NCBI GenBank assembly: GCA_021734325.1
Contig: JAIPJF010000007.1
Coordinates: 1 to 64,000 of the forward strand
Source of the DNA: Fidelibacterota bacterium
GTDB taxonomy: Bacteria; Fidelibacterota; UBA8477; JABMPR01
Length of the DNA: 64,000 nucleotides
Direction of reading: 5' to 3'
Each line of letters opens with the position of its first letter. Position 1 is the stretch's first letter. The notes under the pieces are model-generated. The model was not told the origin of the DNA, did no database searches, and worked only from the letters and a program-made list of their open reading frames with translations. Positions 55,373-64,000 of this stretch are shown here, piece by piece. The position numbers and the translations under genes were made by a program.

Positions 55373-56506
55373 CTATTTTTTTGCTGTTTGAATAAATAAC
55401 CAGATTCCGGCTGACAACAGAACCACATTACCGAACCATACGGCGATAGCTGGATGCATGATACTGTTGTAAGCCACTTTCTGTCCGCCAATAATAAAAA
55501 AATAGTATACAAAAAGGGCAGCTACGCTTTTACCAACTCCAAGCGCCAGATTCTCCCGCGTTCCCTGCAGCGCAAAACTGATCCCAAGAAATATGACAAT
55601 GAATCCTGTCATGACGAAGGCCAGTTTAAAATGAAAATCCACCTCCCAGCGGTGAGGGTTTAAACCTAGGGTCTTTTTCTTGGCAATAAATTGATTCAAC
55701 TGGAAGATATTCATTTCATCTGGTCTGATCTGTTCCTTACGGATATCAAGGGGTGTGATGGTTATGGGGAGATCATCATCCAAACTCAAACGGGAAAACA
55801 GTAACTTACCGTTTGCATCGAATTTCCTTCTGAGTCCGTCTCGTTTTTGCCAGTTATTAAGAGAATCGACCCATTGCATGTACCTGTAGTCCCATCGCTC
55901 AGTGATGCCGGAGTCACGATAGGCCAGAATTGAAATGTCCCCACCCTTGTTGGTGCTTACATCATATGATTTCATGATAATGATATTGCCATTCACATCC
56001 TGACGCACAACGTCCTTCAGTCTTTTTGGACTTCGATCCGGTTTGATGACATTTCTGGTGATCTCCTTGTGTATATGGTTCGCCGGCATAACCACAAGGT
56101 TTTGGAATACGAACTGAAACAGGGTAAAGAAGACTCCCAGAAGAAGCAGCGGACGGGCAATACGGATCATGCTGATCCCGGAGGCTCGCATGGCGGCAAT
56201 TTCATAGTGTTTATTGAGAGTTCCCAGTGAGATGACTGTGGCCAGCAACATGCTCATGGGCATGGCCATATCAATAAAGTAGGGGAGGCTGTAGGCATAA
56301 TAGGTCAGCATGACCTCTGCCCCTACACCAGCATCTACAAAATTATCGATTTTCTCAACAAAATCCGCAATGGTGAAAACCCCTATGAGACCCAACAAAA
56401 CCATACTCATCGTTGAGAAAAACAGACGGATCAAATAGCGATCAATAAGCGAGAAAAGCCCCAACCTTTTTCCCAATCTACCGCTCTTGAACAAAAACAG
56501 TTTCAA
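55373..56506 (-). CDS. lptG: LPS export permease of the LptF/LptG family
   Basis: About 377 residues if TTG 56506 is used; TTG 56476, just after the stop of the upstream gene (TAGATTG), is a likely alternative giving about 367. The start region LIDRYLIRLFFSTM and the membrane part ALPYF-like SLPYFIDMAMPMSMLLATV, then the YEIAAMRASGISMIRI cytosolic loop are typical. A periplasmic beta-jellyroll domain (about residues 130-280) and C-terminal helices (VGKSVAALFVYYFFIIGGQ) follow. Part of the LptBFG transporter that moves LPS to the outer membrane. LptF and LptG are hard to separate by sequence; the symbol is provisional. Confidence 0.85.
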   Translation of the reverse strand: MKLFLFKSGRLGKRLGLFSLIDRYLIRLFFSTMSMVLLGLIGVFTIADFVEKIDNFVDAGVGAEVMLTYYAYSLPYFIDMAMPMSMLLATVISLGTLNKHYEIAAMRASGISMIRIARPLLLLGVFFTLFQFVFQNLVVMPANHIHKEITRNVIKPDRSPKRLKDVVRQDVNGNIIIMKSYDVSTNKGGDISILAYRDSGITERWDYRYMQWVDSLNNWQKRDGLRRKFDANGKLLFSRLSLDDDLPITITPLDIRKEQIRPDEMNIFQLNQFIAKKKTLGLNPHRWEVDFHFKLAFVMTGFIVIFLGISFALQGTRENLALGVGKSVAALFVYYFFIIGGQKVAYNSIMHPAIAVWFGNVVLLSAGIWLFIQTAKK

Positions 56507-57677
56507 TTCGGGTGGAGGTAGAGGATGAAATTACAAAGCGGTGTCTTTCTGTGAGCAGTTGCTCATTTTTCTTGGGTATATGACCAAGACTTTCGGTTAT
56601 AAATCCAGCCAAAGTTTCATATTCACCGATCGGGATCGCGAATTCGTAGTGCTTGTTCAAAAAGTCGATCTCAGCATTTCCTTTCACCAAAAGCCCCGAA
56701 TCCAGGACTTGAACAGGTGTATCCTCCTCATCAAAGGCATCTGTAAATTCACCGAAAAGTTCTTCTGAAATATCCTCCATGGTTATCAAGCCAGCCGTTC
56801 CACCGTATTCATCAATAACAATGGCGATGGAGAGACTCTTTTTCTTCATTTCCTTCAGAAGCTTGGCTGCCGCCTTGGTCTCCGGGACAAAATAGGCTTC
56901 ACGCATGACATCTTTCAGATCAGTCGCCCCACGAAATATGTCATGGAGAAAAATGATCCCCTTGATGTCGTCAATCGTTTCCTCATAGACAGGAAGTTTG
57001 GAGTAGCCTGATTCCATGAATGCTGTCTCCACCTCCTGAATGGAGCTGTCAATCGAGATGCCTCGCACATCCGGGCGTGGGGTCATGACCTCACCAATGG
57101 AGGTGTCTTTAAATGTAAATATCCTGGCAATTGTCTGACGCTCATGAATATCCACACCGCTTTCTTCACGCGGGTCATTGAAAAGGAGATGCAGTTCTTC
57201 AATATCCAAACTTGTCTGGCTTTCCACGTCTGCACTATGAAGAATCTTTTTCCGGTATAGATTGAGTATGACGGTCAAGGGTGCAAGGATGATCTCAGCA
57301 ATACGGACAAAGCGGCCAAAAAAGAGCATGGAAGCGTTTGGAAATTCACGGAACAGTGTTTTTGGTAGAATTTCCCCAAAAATCAACACGCTAATGGAGA
57401 TAATAACCAGGATTAAAAATTCATTGGAAATAGCCCTGATGAGCATGATCGTGGCAAACGACGTGGTCATGATGTTGGCAACATTGTTCCCGACCAGGGT
57501 TGCTGTAAGAAATTTCTCCGGCTCTTGACTTGCTTTCATCGCTGCACTTGAGCCCCTTACCATTCGTCTTTGCCACACCTCCAGTTGAAGACGATTTGAC
57601 GAGAGTAAGGCAATCTCAGCTCCTGCGAACAGGAAACTCATGAGCAAACCGGTGATGGCTAAAATTAGCTCGATCAT
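56478..57677 (-). CDS. CorC/HlyC-type CNNM transporter with CBS domains
   Basis: 399 residues. An N-terminal DUF21/CNNM membrane domain (MIELILAITGLLMSFLFAGA, then EIALLSSNRLQ, with GEILPKTLFREFP) is followed by a CBS pair (TFKDTSIGEVMTPRPDVRGI...EYGGTAGLITMEDI) and a CorC/HlyC domain (LLVKGNAEIDFLNKHYEF). Family members are linked to Mg2+/Co2+ efflux or resistance. It overlaps the lptG frame by up to 29 bases, so the two are probably cotranscribed. Divergent from the CMD-family gene. Confidence 0.9.
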   Translation of the reverse strand: MIELILAITGLLMSFLFAGAEIALLSSNRLQLEVWQRRMVRGSSAAMKASQEPEKFLTATLVGNNVANIMTTSFATIMLIRAISNEFLILVIISISVLIFGEILPKTLFREFPNASMLFFGRFVRIAEIILAPLTVILNLYRKKILHSADVESQTSLDIEELHLLFNDPREESGVDIHERQTIARIFTFKDTSIGEVMTPRPDVRGISIDSSIQEVETAFMESGYSKLPVYEETIDDIKGIIFLHDIFRGATDLKDVMREAYFVPETKAAAKLLKEMKKKSLSIAIVIDEYGGTAGLITMEDISEELFGEFTDAFDEEDTPVQVLDSGLLVKGNAEIDFLNKHYEFAIPIGEYETLAGFITESLGHIPKKNEQLLTERHRFVISSSTSTRIETVFVQER

Positions 57678-57781
57678 ACGCTGTAAATTTTAAAATGGAA
57701 GGCTCTGCTCATTTTCATGCTCAACATACAAATAATATAGTTCGTTTCAAGGGTGAAGAATAGACTGTGTTTGAAATTGAG

Positions 57782-57799
57782 TTTATCTCTTTAGATAAA
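57782..57799. promoter_or_regulatory. Inverted repeat in divergent promoter region
   Basis: TTTATCT (57782-57788) and AGATAAA (57793-57799) form a perfect 7-bp dyad around CTTT, 47 bases before the CMD-family start and in the 168-base gap between divergent genes. The size fits an operator, but the sequence is AT-rich and could arise by chance. Confidence 0.3.
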
Positions 57800-57845
57800 A
57801 AAATACAAGTTTTAAAGCGCTCCAACAAGTTTATCCTATGGGGTT

Positions 57846-58508
57846 ATGTCAGTTTCTGAACCCTCCATAGACTGTTATTCAATGATCTTGAAGCGTTGGA
57901 CCCTGGAACAGGACCCGTATCGGAAACGATTCCTGTCTCTGGGCTACATCGCAGGTGCCACGACTCAAAACAGGGGATCTGTTTTGGATGAATGGCTTCC
58001 TCGAATCAAGGATGTTCTGGAACAGGATGCCATTGAGGAAACTGTCCTACAAACTCTGCTTTTTGCAGGATATCCGAAAACCATTGAGGCTTTAAAAAAG
58101 GTTCGGAAGTACTTTCCAAACCCAGGATCAGAAAAAAGGGTGAAGGATCATCGCCAATCGGGATTAGCCACCAGCAGGATCGTCTATGGGAAGCATCATC
58201 CCAGACTGATCGAGATCATGGATGAATTACATCCCGACCTCACCCGCTGGATGCTTGAAGATGGGTATGGTCGAGTGCTTTCACGTCCAGGCCTGAGTCT
58301 ACAGGAACGTGAAATAGCAGTACTGGTGTCTCTAATGGCCTCTGGCATGGTCAAACAGTATCAGGCTCATCTGCGGGGAACCGCATATTCCGGGGTAAAA
58401 AAGGCTGATATCATCTGGTTTACCAGTCTCTTTAGTTGTATTATTGATAATGACTTGAAGGATCTTTTTGCACAAGTAACAAAACAGACCCTGGAAGTGT
58501 TAAATTAG
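57846..58508 (+). CDS. Carboxymuconolactone-decarboxylase-family (AhpD-like) protein
   Basis: 220 residues, all helical, with two CMD-like halves. The second half has the typical LSLQEREIAVLVSLMASGMV, then KQYQAHLRGTAYSGVKKADI. The AhpD CxxC pair is missing, so it is not a peroxidase partner; it is closer to decarboxylase-type members whose substrate is unknown. Starts ATG after a GGGG stretch. Followed after 25 bases by murQ, with no obvious functional link. Confidence 0.75.
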   Translation: MSVSEPSIDCYSMILKRWTLEQDPYRKRFLSLGYIAGATTQNRGSVLDEWLPRIKDVLEQDAIEETVLQTLLFAGYPKTIEALKKVRKYFPNPGSEKRVKDHRQSGLATSRIVYGKHHPRLIEIMDELHPDLTRWMLEDGYGRVLSRPGLSLQEREIAVLVSLMASGMVKQYQAHLRGTAYSGVKKADIIWFTSLFSCIIDNDLKDLFAQVTKQTLEVLN

Positions 58509-58533
58509 AAATATTGGGGAAAGAGTGAATTCA

Positions 58534-59451
58534 ATGACATCTAAACTTGGAAAATTATTAACAGAGCAACGCAATCCCAACAGCATGAATTTGGATTCTG
58601 CCTCCATTGGTGAGATTTTGAGGATCATCAATAGAGAGGATCAGATCGTGGCCGAGCGGGTTGCTGAACAAATAGATGATATTGAAAAAGCGACTGAACT
58701 GGTCGATCAGGCTTTTCAAAGAAATGGGCGGCTCATTTATGTCGGTGCCGGAACCAGCGGTCGCTTAGGCGTCCTGGATGCGTCAGAGATCCCCCCGACC
58801 TATAATGCCTCACCCGAACGTGTTCAGGGATTTATTGCCGGCGGTGATACTGCCCTGCGAAAAGCCGTCGAAGGTGCAGAAGATTATCCTGAAGATGGTC
58901 GCAAACTGATGGATGAAATAGGCGTCACCGAGAAGGATGTCGTAATGGGCATCGCTACCAGTGGTGTTACACCCTATGTTCTCGGGGCACTGGAACGTGC
59001 GGAAGAGATCGGTGCAGCTACTGTCTTTTTTACCTGTGCCCATCGGAATCATATCAAGATCGATGTTGATGTGTTGATTTCCGTGCCCGTCGGAGCCGAA
59101 GTCGTAACCGGCTCGACCCGGATGAAGTCCGGAACAGCCACAAAGATGGTCTTGAATATGATCAGCACAACGGCCATGATCAAACGGGGCAAAGTATTTG
59201 AAAATCTGATGGTCGATCTCAAAGCGACCAATGTAAAACTGGAGGATCGTGCCCGGCGAATTGTATCGACGATCACTGGTTGCACATACGAAGAGGCTGC
59301 GGAATTATTGGTCAAATCTGATAATTATGTCAAGGTTGCCCTGGTCATGTATAAAAGCCAGGCCTCAGCAGAAGAGAGCAGACTATATTTGGATCGTTTT
59401 TCAGGGAATGTACGGGATGCAGTTAACGAACTTGAGAAATCTCATAAATAG
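58534..59451 (+). CDS. murQ: N-acetylmuramic acid 6-phosphate etherase
   Basis: About 305 residues from ATG 58534 (AAAGAG upstream); GTG 58525 would add three residues. A SIS-domain enzyme that removes lactate from MurNAc-6-P during cell-wall recycling. Conserved: LTEQRNPNSMNLDSAS, the LIYVGAGTSGRLGVLDASE motif with the catalytic Glu, PERVQGFIAGG, and EVVTGSTRMKSGTATK. No MurNAc-6-P transporter or kinase is adjacent. A phosphohexomutase gene follows. Confidence 0.95.
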   Translation: MTSKLGKLLTEQRNPNSMNLDSASIGEILRIINREDQIVAERVAEQIDDIEKATELVDQAFQRNGRLIYVGAGTSGRLGVLDASEIPPTYNASPERVQGFIAGGDTALRKAVEGAEDYPEDGRKLMDEIGVTEKDVVMGIATSGVTPYVLGALERAEEIGAATVFFTCAHRNHIKIDVDVLISVPVGAEVVTGSTRMKSGTATKMVLNMISTTAMIKRGKVFENLMVDLKATNVKLEDRARRIVSTITGCTYEEAAELLVKSDNYVKVALVMYKSQASAEESRLYLDRFSGNVRDAVNELEKSHK

Positions 59452-59497
59452 AATTAACCGATAACGATAGATGCGAGTTTTTTAGGAGAGTGATTAG

Positions 59498-60874
59498 ATG
59501 AATATAAATGAATTTATTTTTAGAGAGTATGATATTCGCGGAAAAGTCGCCGTTGACTTTCCCGAAGAGGTCGTCGTGGCACTGGGAAAGGCCTTTGCAT
59601 CAATCGTAAAACGAAGAGGCGGGAAGAAGATCACACTTTCGGGTGATGTCAGGCTGACGACACCTCTGCTGAAAGAATATTTTAAGGCAGGAGCCCTCTC
59701 CACTGGGATTGACGTCATGGATATTGGCATTTTGCCTACACCGGGTAACTATTTCAGTGTCTTCCACTTTGATGATGTGGATGGTGCCTGTCAGATAACT
59801 GGTTCACATAATCCACCTGAATTCAACGGTTTCAAGCTGACCTACAATCAACTGGCGTTTTTTGGGCAGGATATTCAGGATATGCTCACCCTGATCAAAA
59901 ATGATGATTTTGAGTCAGGAGAAGGCGCTCCAAGCGAATATGATCTGCTCCCGGAATATGTGGATAATGTCGTAAATGGAATTGATCTGAAACGACCCAT
60001 GCGAATTGCAGTGGATTCTGGGAATGCTGCAGGAGCGTTGTGTGCCGTCGAGATTTATGAAAGACTTGGTTGTGAAGTGACAGCCCTCTACTGTGATGTT
60101 GATGGGACATTCCCAAATCACCATCCGGATCCCACAGTCGCTGCCAACCTCGTTGACCTCCAGGAAGAAGTTCGTCGTGGTGGTTATGACGTCGGTCTTG
60201 CCTTCGACGGCGATGCTGATCGACTGGGCGTCATAGATGAAAAAGGAAATGTGGTCTGGGCTGATTATCAAATGATCCTTTTTGCCCAGGATGTGATCAA
60301 ATCCAAGGAGGATAAGATCATTTTCGATGTGAAATGTTCTCAGGCCCTTGAGGAAAAAATTCTGGAGTTTGGAGGGACTCCAGTCATGTATAAAACAGGA
60401 CATTCCCATATTAAATCCCATATGAAAAACCTGAATTCGCCCTTTTCTGGTGAAATGAGTGGACACCTTTTCTTTGCAGACCGGTATTTTGGATTTGATG
60501 ACGCCATATATAATGGTGGTCGCATGCTGGAGCTGCTCTCTAAAAAAGATCGACCCCTCTCAGAATTGGTTGATGAATTGCCCAAATACCATTCAACTCC
60601 TGAAATTCGCCTGACCTGCAATTCAGACTCGGAAAAATTTGAGATCGCACAAAAAGCGGCAGCATACTTCACAGCAAATTATGATTGCATAACTGTGGAT
60701 GGGGTTCGCATTCGTTTTGGGGATGGATGGGGACTGGTAAGAGCATCGAATACCCAGCCCGTACTTGTGGTGCGCTTTGAAGCCAAGACCAAAGCTCGGA
60801 TGGAAGAAATCCAGACCCTGGTCATGAATAAGATAGCTGAGTTTGGCGAGGTTCGCCTTGACGAGGGACATTAG
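59498..60874 (+). CDS. Phosphomannomutase/phosphoglucomutase family enzyme
   Basis: 458 residues; ATG after TAGGAGAG. Alpha-D-phosphohexomutase fold: FREYDIRGKV at the start, phosphoserine S103 in TGSHNPPEFNGFK, the metal loop AFDGDADRLGVID, the sugar loop GEMSGHLFF and the phosphate-binding RASNTQPVLVVRFE. It interconverts hexose 1- and 6-phosphates; AlgC-type dual specificity is likely but the sugar is not fixed. It overlaps the next gene's TTG start by 17 bases. Confidence 0.92.
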   Translation: MNINEFIFREYDIRGKVAVDFPEEVVVALGKAFASIVKRRGGKKITLSGDVRLTTPLLKEYFKAGALSTGIDVMDIGILPTPGNYFSVFHFDDVDGACQITGSHNPPEFNGFKLTYNQLAFFGQDIQDMLTLIKNDDFESGEGAPSEYDLLPEYVDNVVNGIDLKRPMRIAVDSGNAAGALCAVEIYERLGCEVTALYCDVDGTFPNHHPDPTVAANLVDLQEEVRRGGYDVGLAFDGDADRLGVIDEKGNVVWADYQMILFAQDVIKSKEDKIIFDVKCSQALEEKILEFGGTPVMYKTGHSHIKSHMKNLNSPFSGEMSGHLFFADRYFGFDDAIYNGGRMLELLSKKDRPLSELVDELPKYHSTPEIRLTCNSDSEKFEIAQKAAAYFTANYDCITVDGVRIRFGDGWGLVRASNTQPVLVVRFEAKTKARMEEIQTLVMNKIAEFGEVRLDEGH

Positions 60875-61898
60875 TCAGCGTAAGCGCGATCATCTTGAAT
60901 TAGCGCAAGACGAATCACTGAATTTTAACTTCTCCGCTGGTTTTGACCGCTGGAGGTTTATCCATAATGCTCTCCCCGAGCTGAATTTTGCAGAGATTGA
61001 TACAAGCTGTACCTTTTTGCGGAAGACCCTGGATTTTCCATTGCTGATCAGTTCCATGAGCGGGGGAACTGAAGAGGCTTATACTTTTAATGCGACTCTG
61101 GCCGAAGCAGCGGAGCAGGCCGGGTGCGCATTTGGATTGGGCAGTATTCGGGCAGCCCTGGAACAGGATTCGGCGAGAGAGAGCTATTTGGTTGCGCGTG
61201 AGAAGGCACCAAGCGCAGTCATTCTGGCAAACCTTGGTATTGCCCAGGTCATCGAGGGCAACTATCTCGATCAGACCGCAAAATTCTGTCGTGATTGTCA
61301 GGCCGATGGCTTGATCATCCATCTCAATTCTATGCAGGAAGTATTTCAACCCGAGGGAGAGCCTCATTTTAAAGGTGCACTTTCGGCGATTGAGCAGTGG
61401 GTTCATAATTTCCCCCTCCCCATTATCATTAAGGAAGTTGGTCAGGGACTATCAAAGCAGGTGATCAAACAACTGGAAGATATAGGAGTCGAAATTGTGG
61501 ACATTGCCGGAGCTGGCGGCAGCAATTGGGTGAATATTGATGCAGCGAGACTTTCTGAAGAACAAAGCACGCTAAAACTGGCAGCATCAGAGTTCGCCGA
61601 TTGGGGTGAACCTACGGCAGAGGTGTTGGCTGATCTTCAAACGAAGCTGACGGTCATCGCCAGTGGAGGGTTGAAGAGACCCCTGGATCTGGCAAAAGCG
61701 CTGGCTTTGGGTGCCCATCTGGGAGGTGTCGCAGGAGCATTGCTTAAACCTGCGCTCTCAGGTGATGCTGTTGAGGTTCTCAACGTGCTGCAGGTGTGGA
61801 GGGAGACTTTAAAAATAGCCATGTTTGGTGTCGGCGTATCAAGCATCCCAGCTCTGAGTGGAAATCGAGCCCTTCTGCAAAAAATTAATTACGTGTGA
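60858..61898 (+). CDS. fni: Type 2 isopentenyl-diphosphate isomerase
   Basis: About 346 residues from TTG 60858, with GCGAGG six bases upstream; a TTG at 60843 is possible. FMN enzyme converting IPP and DMAPP. Conserved: ISQRKRDHLELA, the LLISSMSGGTEEA FMN region, FGLGSIRAALE, HLNSMQEVFQPEGE with the isomerase residues, and the phosphate-binding IASGGLKRPLDLAKALALGA. It directly precedes the prenyl synthase gene, overlapping as GTGA, and so supplies its substrate balance. Confidence 0.95.
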   Translation: MTRDISQRKRDHLELAQDESLNFNFSAGFDRWRFIHNALPELNFAEIDTSCTFLRKTLDFPLLISSMSGGTEEAYTFNATLAEAAEQAGCAFGLGSIRAALEQDSARESYLVAREKAPSAVILANLGIAQVIEGNYLDQTAKFCRDCQADGLIIHLNSMQEVFQPEGEPHFKGALSAIEQWVHNFPLPIIIKEVGQGLSKQVIKQLEDIGVEIVDIAGAGGSNWVNIDAARLSEEQSTLKLAASEFADWGEPTAEVLADLQTKLTVIASGGLKRPLDLAKALALGAHLGGVAGALLKPALSGDAVEVLNVLQVWRETLKIAMFGVGVSSIPALSGNRALLQKINYV

Positions 61899-62902
61899 AC
61901 CCAATAATGGAATCCGAGCATATGGATACGCAAATAAAAACGAAGCTGAATACCTGGAGAGCTGAGGTACGGAAATATCTGCAGCATCCGGATTTTCCTG
62001 AAGAACCCGGATATTTGTTTGAACCCATGCGCTACGCCTTGAATGCAGAGGGAAAAATGCTTCGCCCGGCGCTTTGCCTGGCTGCTGCTGAGGCAATCGG
62101 AGGCCAGTGGCAGGACGCTGTGATAGCTGGTGCCGCCCTCGAAATATTTCACACCTTTACCCTGATCCATGATGATATCATGGATGGTGATGAACTGCGC
62201 AGGGGAATTCCCACCGTTCACAAGGCCTTTGATCCGGACCGGGCGCTTCTTGCCGGTGATACACTGCTTATCTATGTCTATCAGCTCCTTTCCAGAATGG
62301 ATGATGATATTTTCCCCAAAGTGTTCCGAGTCTTCAATGACGGAGCCATGGAGGTCTGCCTGGGACAGGGTTGGGATATGCAATTTGAGAAGAGTGCTAA
62401 AATTGAAACGCATCAATACGAGATAATGATCGATCTCAAGACCGGTGCCTTGTTAAAACTTGCCTGCAGACTGGGCGGTATCATAGGACGGGGCAGCGAG
62501 GCGGATATTGAAGCACTGTCCCGATTCGGGTTACTCCTGGGCCGGGCTTTCCAAATGCAGGACGACCTGTTGGAAGTAACTTCTTCCCAGGAAATGATGG
62601 GTAAAAGCCTGGGCTCTGATGTCCTTAATGAGAAAAAAACCTGGATCTGGCAGGATCTGGAGAAAAATTTCAATCAAGAGCAGTTTTCAGAATGGAGCCT
62701 TATGCGAAACTCTGGGCAACTCAGCGATGACGACAGGGAAAAGCTGAGAACCTGGATGACAGAATATGGTACCATTGAACGAGCCCAGGGAATGATCAAT
62801 ACCTGGATGAATGAGGCAAACGCAATCCTGGTTGGAGCCTCTTTTAAGGATGCCAGTATGCTTAAAGCAATGCTGACCCTTATCCTGGGACGACAAAACT
62901 AA
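61895..62902 (+). CDS. Polyprenyl diphosphate synthase (FPP/GGPP type)
   Basis: 335 residues with GTG 61895 overlapping the fni stop (GTGA); ATG 61907 or 61922 are alternatives. First Asp-rich motif HDDIMDGDELRRG (D93, D94, D97); second motif is DDLLE (D223-D224) rather than the common DDxxD. Chain-elongation enzyme acting on IPP and allylic diphosphates; the product is probably farnesyl or geranylgeranyl diphosphate, not fixed by sequence. The two isoprenoid genes form one unit. Confidence 0.92.
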   Translation: MNPIMESEHMDTQIKTKLNTWRAEVRKYLQHPDFPEEPGYLFEPMRYALNAEGKMLRPALCLAAAEAIGGQWQDAVIAGAALEIFHTFTLIHDDIMDGDELRRGIPTVHKAFDPDRALLAGDTLLIYVYQLLSRMDDDIFPKVFRVFNDGAMEVCLGQGWDMQFEKSAKIETHQYEIMIDLKTGALLKLACRLGGIIGRGSEADIEALSRFGLLLGRAFQMQDDLLEVTSSQEMMGKSLGSDVLNEKKTWIWQDLEKNFNQEQFSEWSLMRNSGQLSDDDREKLRTWMTEYGTIERAQGMINTWMNEANAILVGASFKDASMLKAMLTLILGRQN

Positions 62903-62971
62903 GCATGTAATTCCCAAGAGAAGTGTTTGACATTCGGCCTGCTGTGGACGTATGTTTGTCCAAGGTTGATA

Positions 62972-63559
62972 ATGATAGATGTGATCGTCAAGAATATCCT
63001 GTTTTTTGCCAAGGCGGCCGTCCCTGGTTATACCCTGTTTCTACAATCTTCAGAAGATGATTCAAAGAGCCTGCCCATCGTCATCGGGCAATTCGAAGCC
63101 CAGTCAATCGCCCTGGCCATGGAACAGATCACCCTCAATCGCCCCCTGACCCACGATCTTTTATCTGCTGTCATCGAATCAACGACCGATGGTCTGGAAA
63201 GTGTGGCCATTTATGATCTAAAAGATGGGACCTTTTATGCTCATTTGAATATCTGGAAAGATGGCAAACTCGAGACCATCGATGCCAGGCCCAGTGATGC
63301 GATTGCACTGGCGCTCAAAGCACGGGTACCCATTCGGGTCGATGCCAGAATATTTAATGATGCGGCGGTGCCCATCCCAGGAAGGGAAGAGCAGGAGAGT
63401 CAATCAAACAATAGCTTTGCCGATAATGTTAATGAGATTGCCAGACAGGCTGAAATACGCTATGATTTGGAGAAGGATCTGCGAGAAGCAATCTCACGTG
63501 AAGATTATGAACAAGCTGCCAGGATAAGAGATCGTCTTCACACCCTGATGGGTGAATAA
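62972..63559 (+). CDS. DUF151 bifunctional nuclease-like protein with UVR motif
   Basis: 195 residues from ATG 62972 (AAGG six bases upstream). The DUF151 core is clear: LPIVIGQFEAQSIALAMEQI, RPLTHDLLSAVIE and the DARPSDAIALALKARVPI motif. The last 35 residues (DLEKDLREAISREDYEQAAR, then IRDRLHTL) are a UVR/UvrB-C contact motif. Members have been called bifunctional nucleases, but the biological role is uncertain. Converges on the CcmH-like gene. Confidence 0.88.
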   Translation: MIDVIVKNILFFAKAAVPGYTLFLQSSEDDSKSLPIVIGQFEAQSIALAMEQITLNRPLTHDLLSAVIESTTDGLESVAIYDLKDGTFYAHLNIWKDGKLETIDARPSDAIALALKARVPIRVDARIFNDAAVPIPGREEQESQSNNSFADNVNEIARQAEIRYDLEKDLREAISREDYEQAARIRDRLHTLMGE

Positions 63560-63567
63560 AATCAAAA

Positions 63568-64000
63568 TTACAGCTGAGACAATTCCGACTCAACCTGTTT
63601 GAGTGTTTCTGCTGGTAATTCATCAGGTGAGCTCGGAGCGTCTTTTTTGACCTTGAATTTGCGCAGGGCCACTGCCAGCAGAGCCAAACCGACAATGAAG
63701 AATCCCAGCACCATCCAATAGGAAACACGACCAACCGTTTCAGTGGCTTTCGGCGAGGCAAGTATCCGATTCCCATAGGGCAGTCCAGTTCGAGGATCGA
63801 TGCTTTCCCTGAAATGATCAAGGATCTCATCCGTCGTTTTACCCTCGATCAAGAGACGCCTGATCGTGATCTTGGCCTCTTCTGTCTTTTGATTCTTACC
63901 ATGCATATAGATGGGACCACCAAAACAGCAGGTAGCCATAATGTTTTTTTCCAGATAGATTGCATCTTCCTTTTGTTCATCAGTCAGTTTTTGATTGTAG
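63568..64000 (-). CDS. CcmH-like cytochrome c biogenesis protein, partial (runs off right edge)
   Basis: The minus-strand frame is open to base 64000, so the 5' end lies outside the window; the visible 143 codons hold most of the protein. N-terminal part reads LTDEQKEDAIYLEKNIMATC then CFGGPIYMHGKN, followed by ITIRRLLIEGKTTDEILDHF, YGNRIL and one membrane helix (VLGFFIVGLALLAVAL). This matches CcmH/NrfF-type heme-ligation proteins, but two adjacent cysteines (TCC) take the place of the usual CxxC. An ATG at 63939 is internal. It may serve maturation of the c-type cytochromes such as that at 26912-29788. Confidence 0.7.
   Translation of the reverse strand, partial: YNQKLTDEQKEDAIYLEKNIMATCCFGGPIYMHGKNQKTEEAKITIRRLLIEGKTTDEILDHFRESIDPRTGLPYGNRILASPKATETVGRVSYWMVLGFFIVGLALLAVALRKFKVKKDAPSSPDELPAETLKQVESELSQL

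Overview
The window looks like a chromosome segment from a Gram-negative, T9SS-bearing member of the FCB superphylum. The best guess is Candidatus Marinimicrobia (SAR406 / Neomarinimicrobiota) or a close candidate phylum. The reasons are a full-length SprA translocon, several C-terminal sorting domains of the YPNPFNPS type, PorV-family barrels, a TonB-dependent receptor with a carboxypeptidase-regulatory N-terminus, many lipoproteins, and signal peptides that very often place Gln just after the cleavage site. The phylum is an inference from these traits; no marker was compared. I saw no tRNA, rRNA, CRISPR array, insertion sequence or prophage. Most genes lie on the + strand, tightly packed, with many 1-4 bp stop/start overlaps.

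Layout. 1-6300: three secreted T9SS substrates; the first is cut by the window edge and shares a nearly identical 3' end with the second. 6582-20939: rdgB, then a dense cluster starting with sprA and continuing with a glutaminyl-cyclase-type M28 enzyme, an AAA ATPase, prmA, a lipoprotein, a BNR-repeat propeller with sorting domain, and two PorV/PorQ-like barrels. 20954-24580: a class-III aminotransferase, a kinase-like protein and a secernin-type Ntn hydrolase. 24694-36511: two large secreted proteins (one a c-type cytochrome with a T9SS sorting domain), a lipoprotein, a TonB-dependent receptor, a PorV-like barrel and an NHL-repeat lipoprotein; the last four are stop/start coupled. 36574-37784: a NosL-like / TauE-SafE pair, probably for copper. 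37849-38983: two small envelope genes on the minus strand.

39140-50670 is mostly housekeeping: AMP nucleosidase, an unusual isoleucyl-tRNA synthetase, lspA, an RluD-type pseudouridine synthase with no ordinary start codon, a Xer recombinase, hpf, an MCE/MlaD protein, a sugar nucleotidyltransferase, metK and ahcY. 50694-55018 encodes a very large lipoprotein and a DUF5723-type barrel. 55110-57677 has a small DUF2892 membrane protein converging, through a bidirectional terminator, on lptG and a CorC-type protein. 57846-63559 holds a CMD-family protein, murQ, a phosphohexomutase, type-2 IPP isomerase, a polyprenyl diphosphate synthase and a DUF151 nuclease-like protein. A CcmH-like gene runs off the right edge.

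Main theme: protein export to the cell surface and its processing. SprA would move sorting-domain proteins across the outer membrane, PorV-like barrels would receive or release them, and the glutaminyl cyclase encoded directly after sprA would cap the N-terminal Gln that signal peptidase exposes on at least nine proteins here. The other points most worth checking are the GVHH/MHKS motifs of the isoleucyl-tRNA synthetase, the ATA/CTG start of the pseudouridine synthase gene, the aminotransferase/kinase-like/secernin trio, and the apparently T9SS-exported cytochrome.
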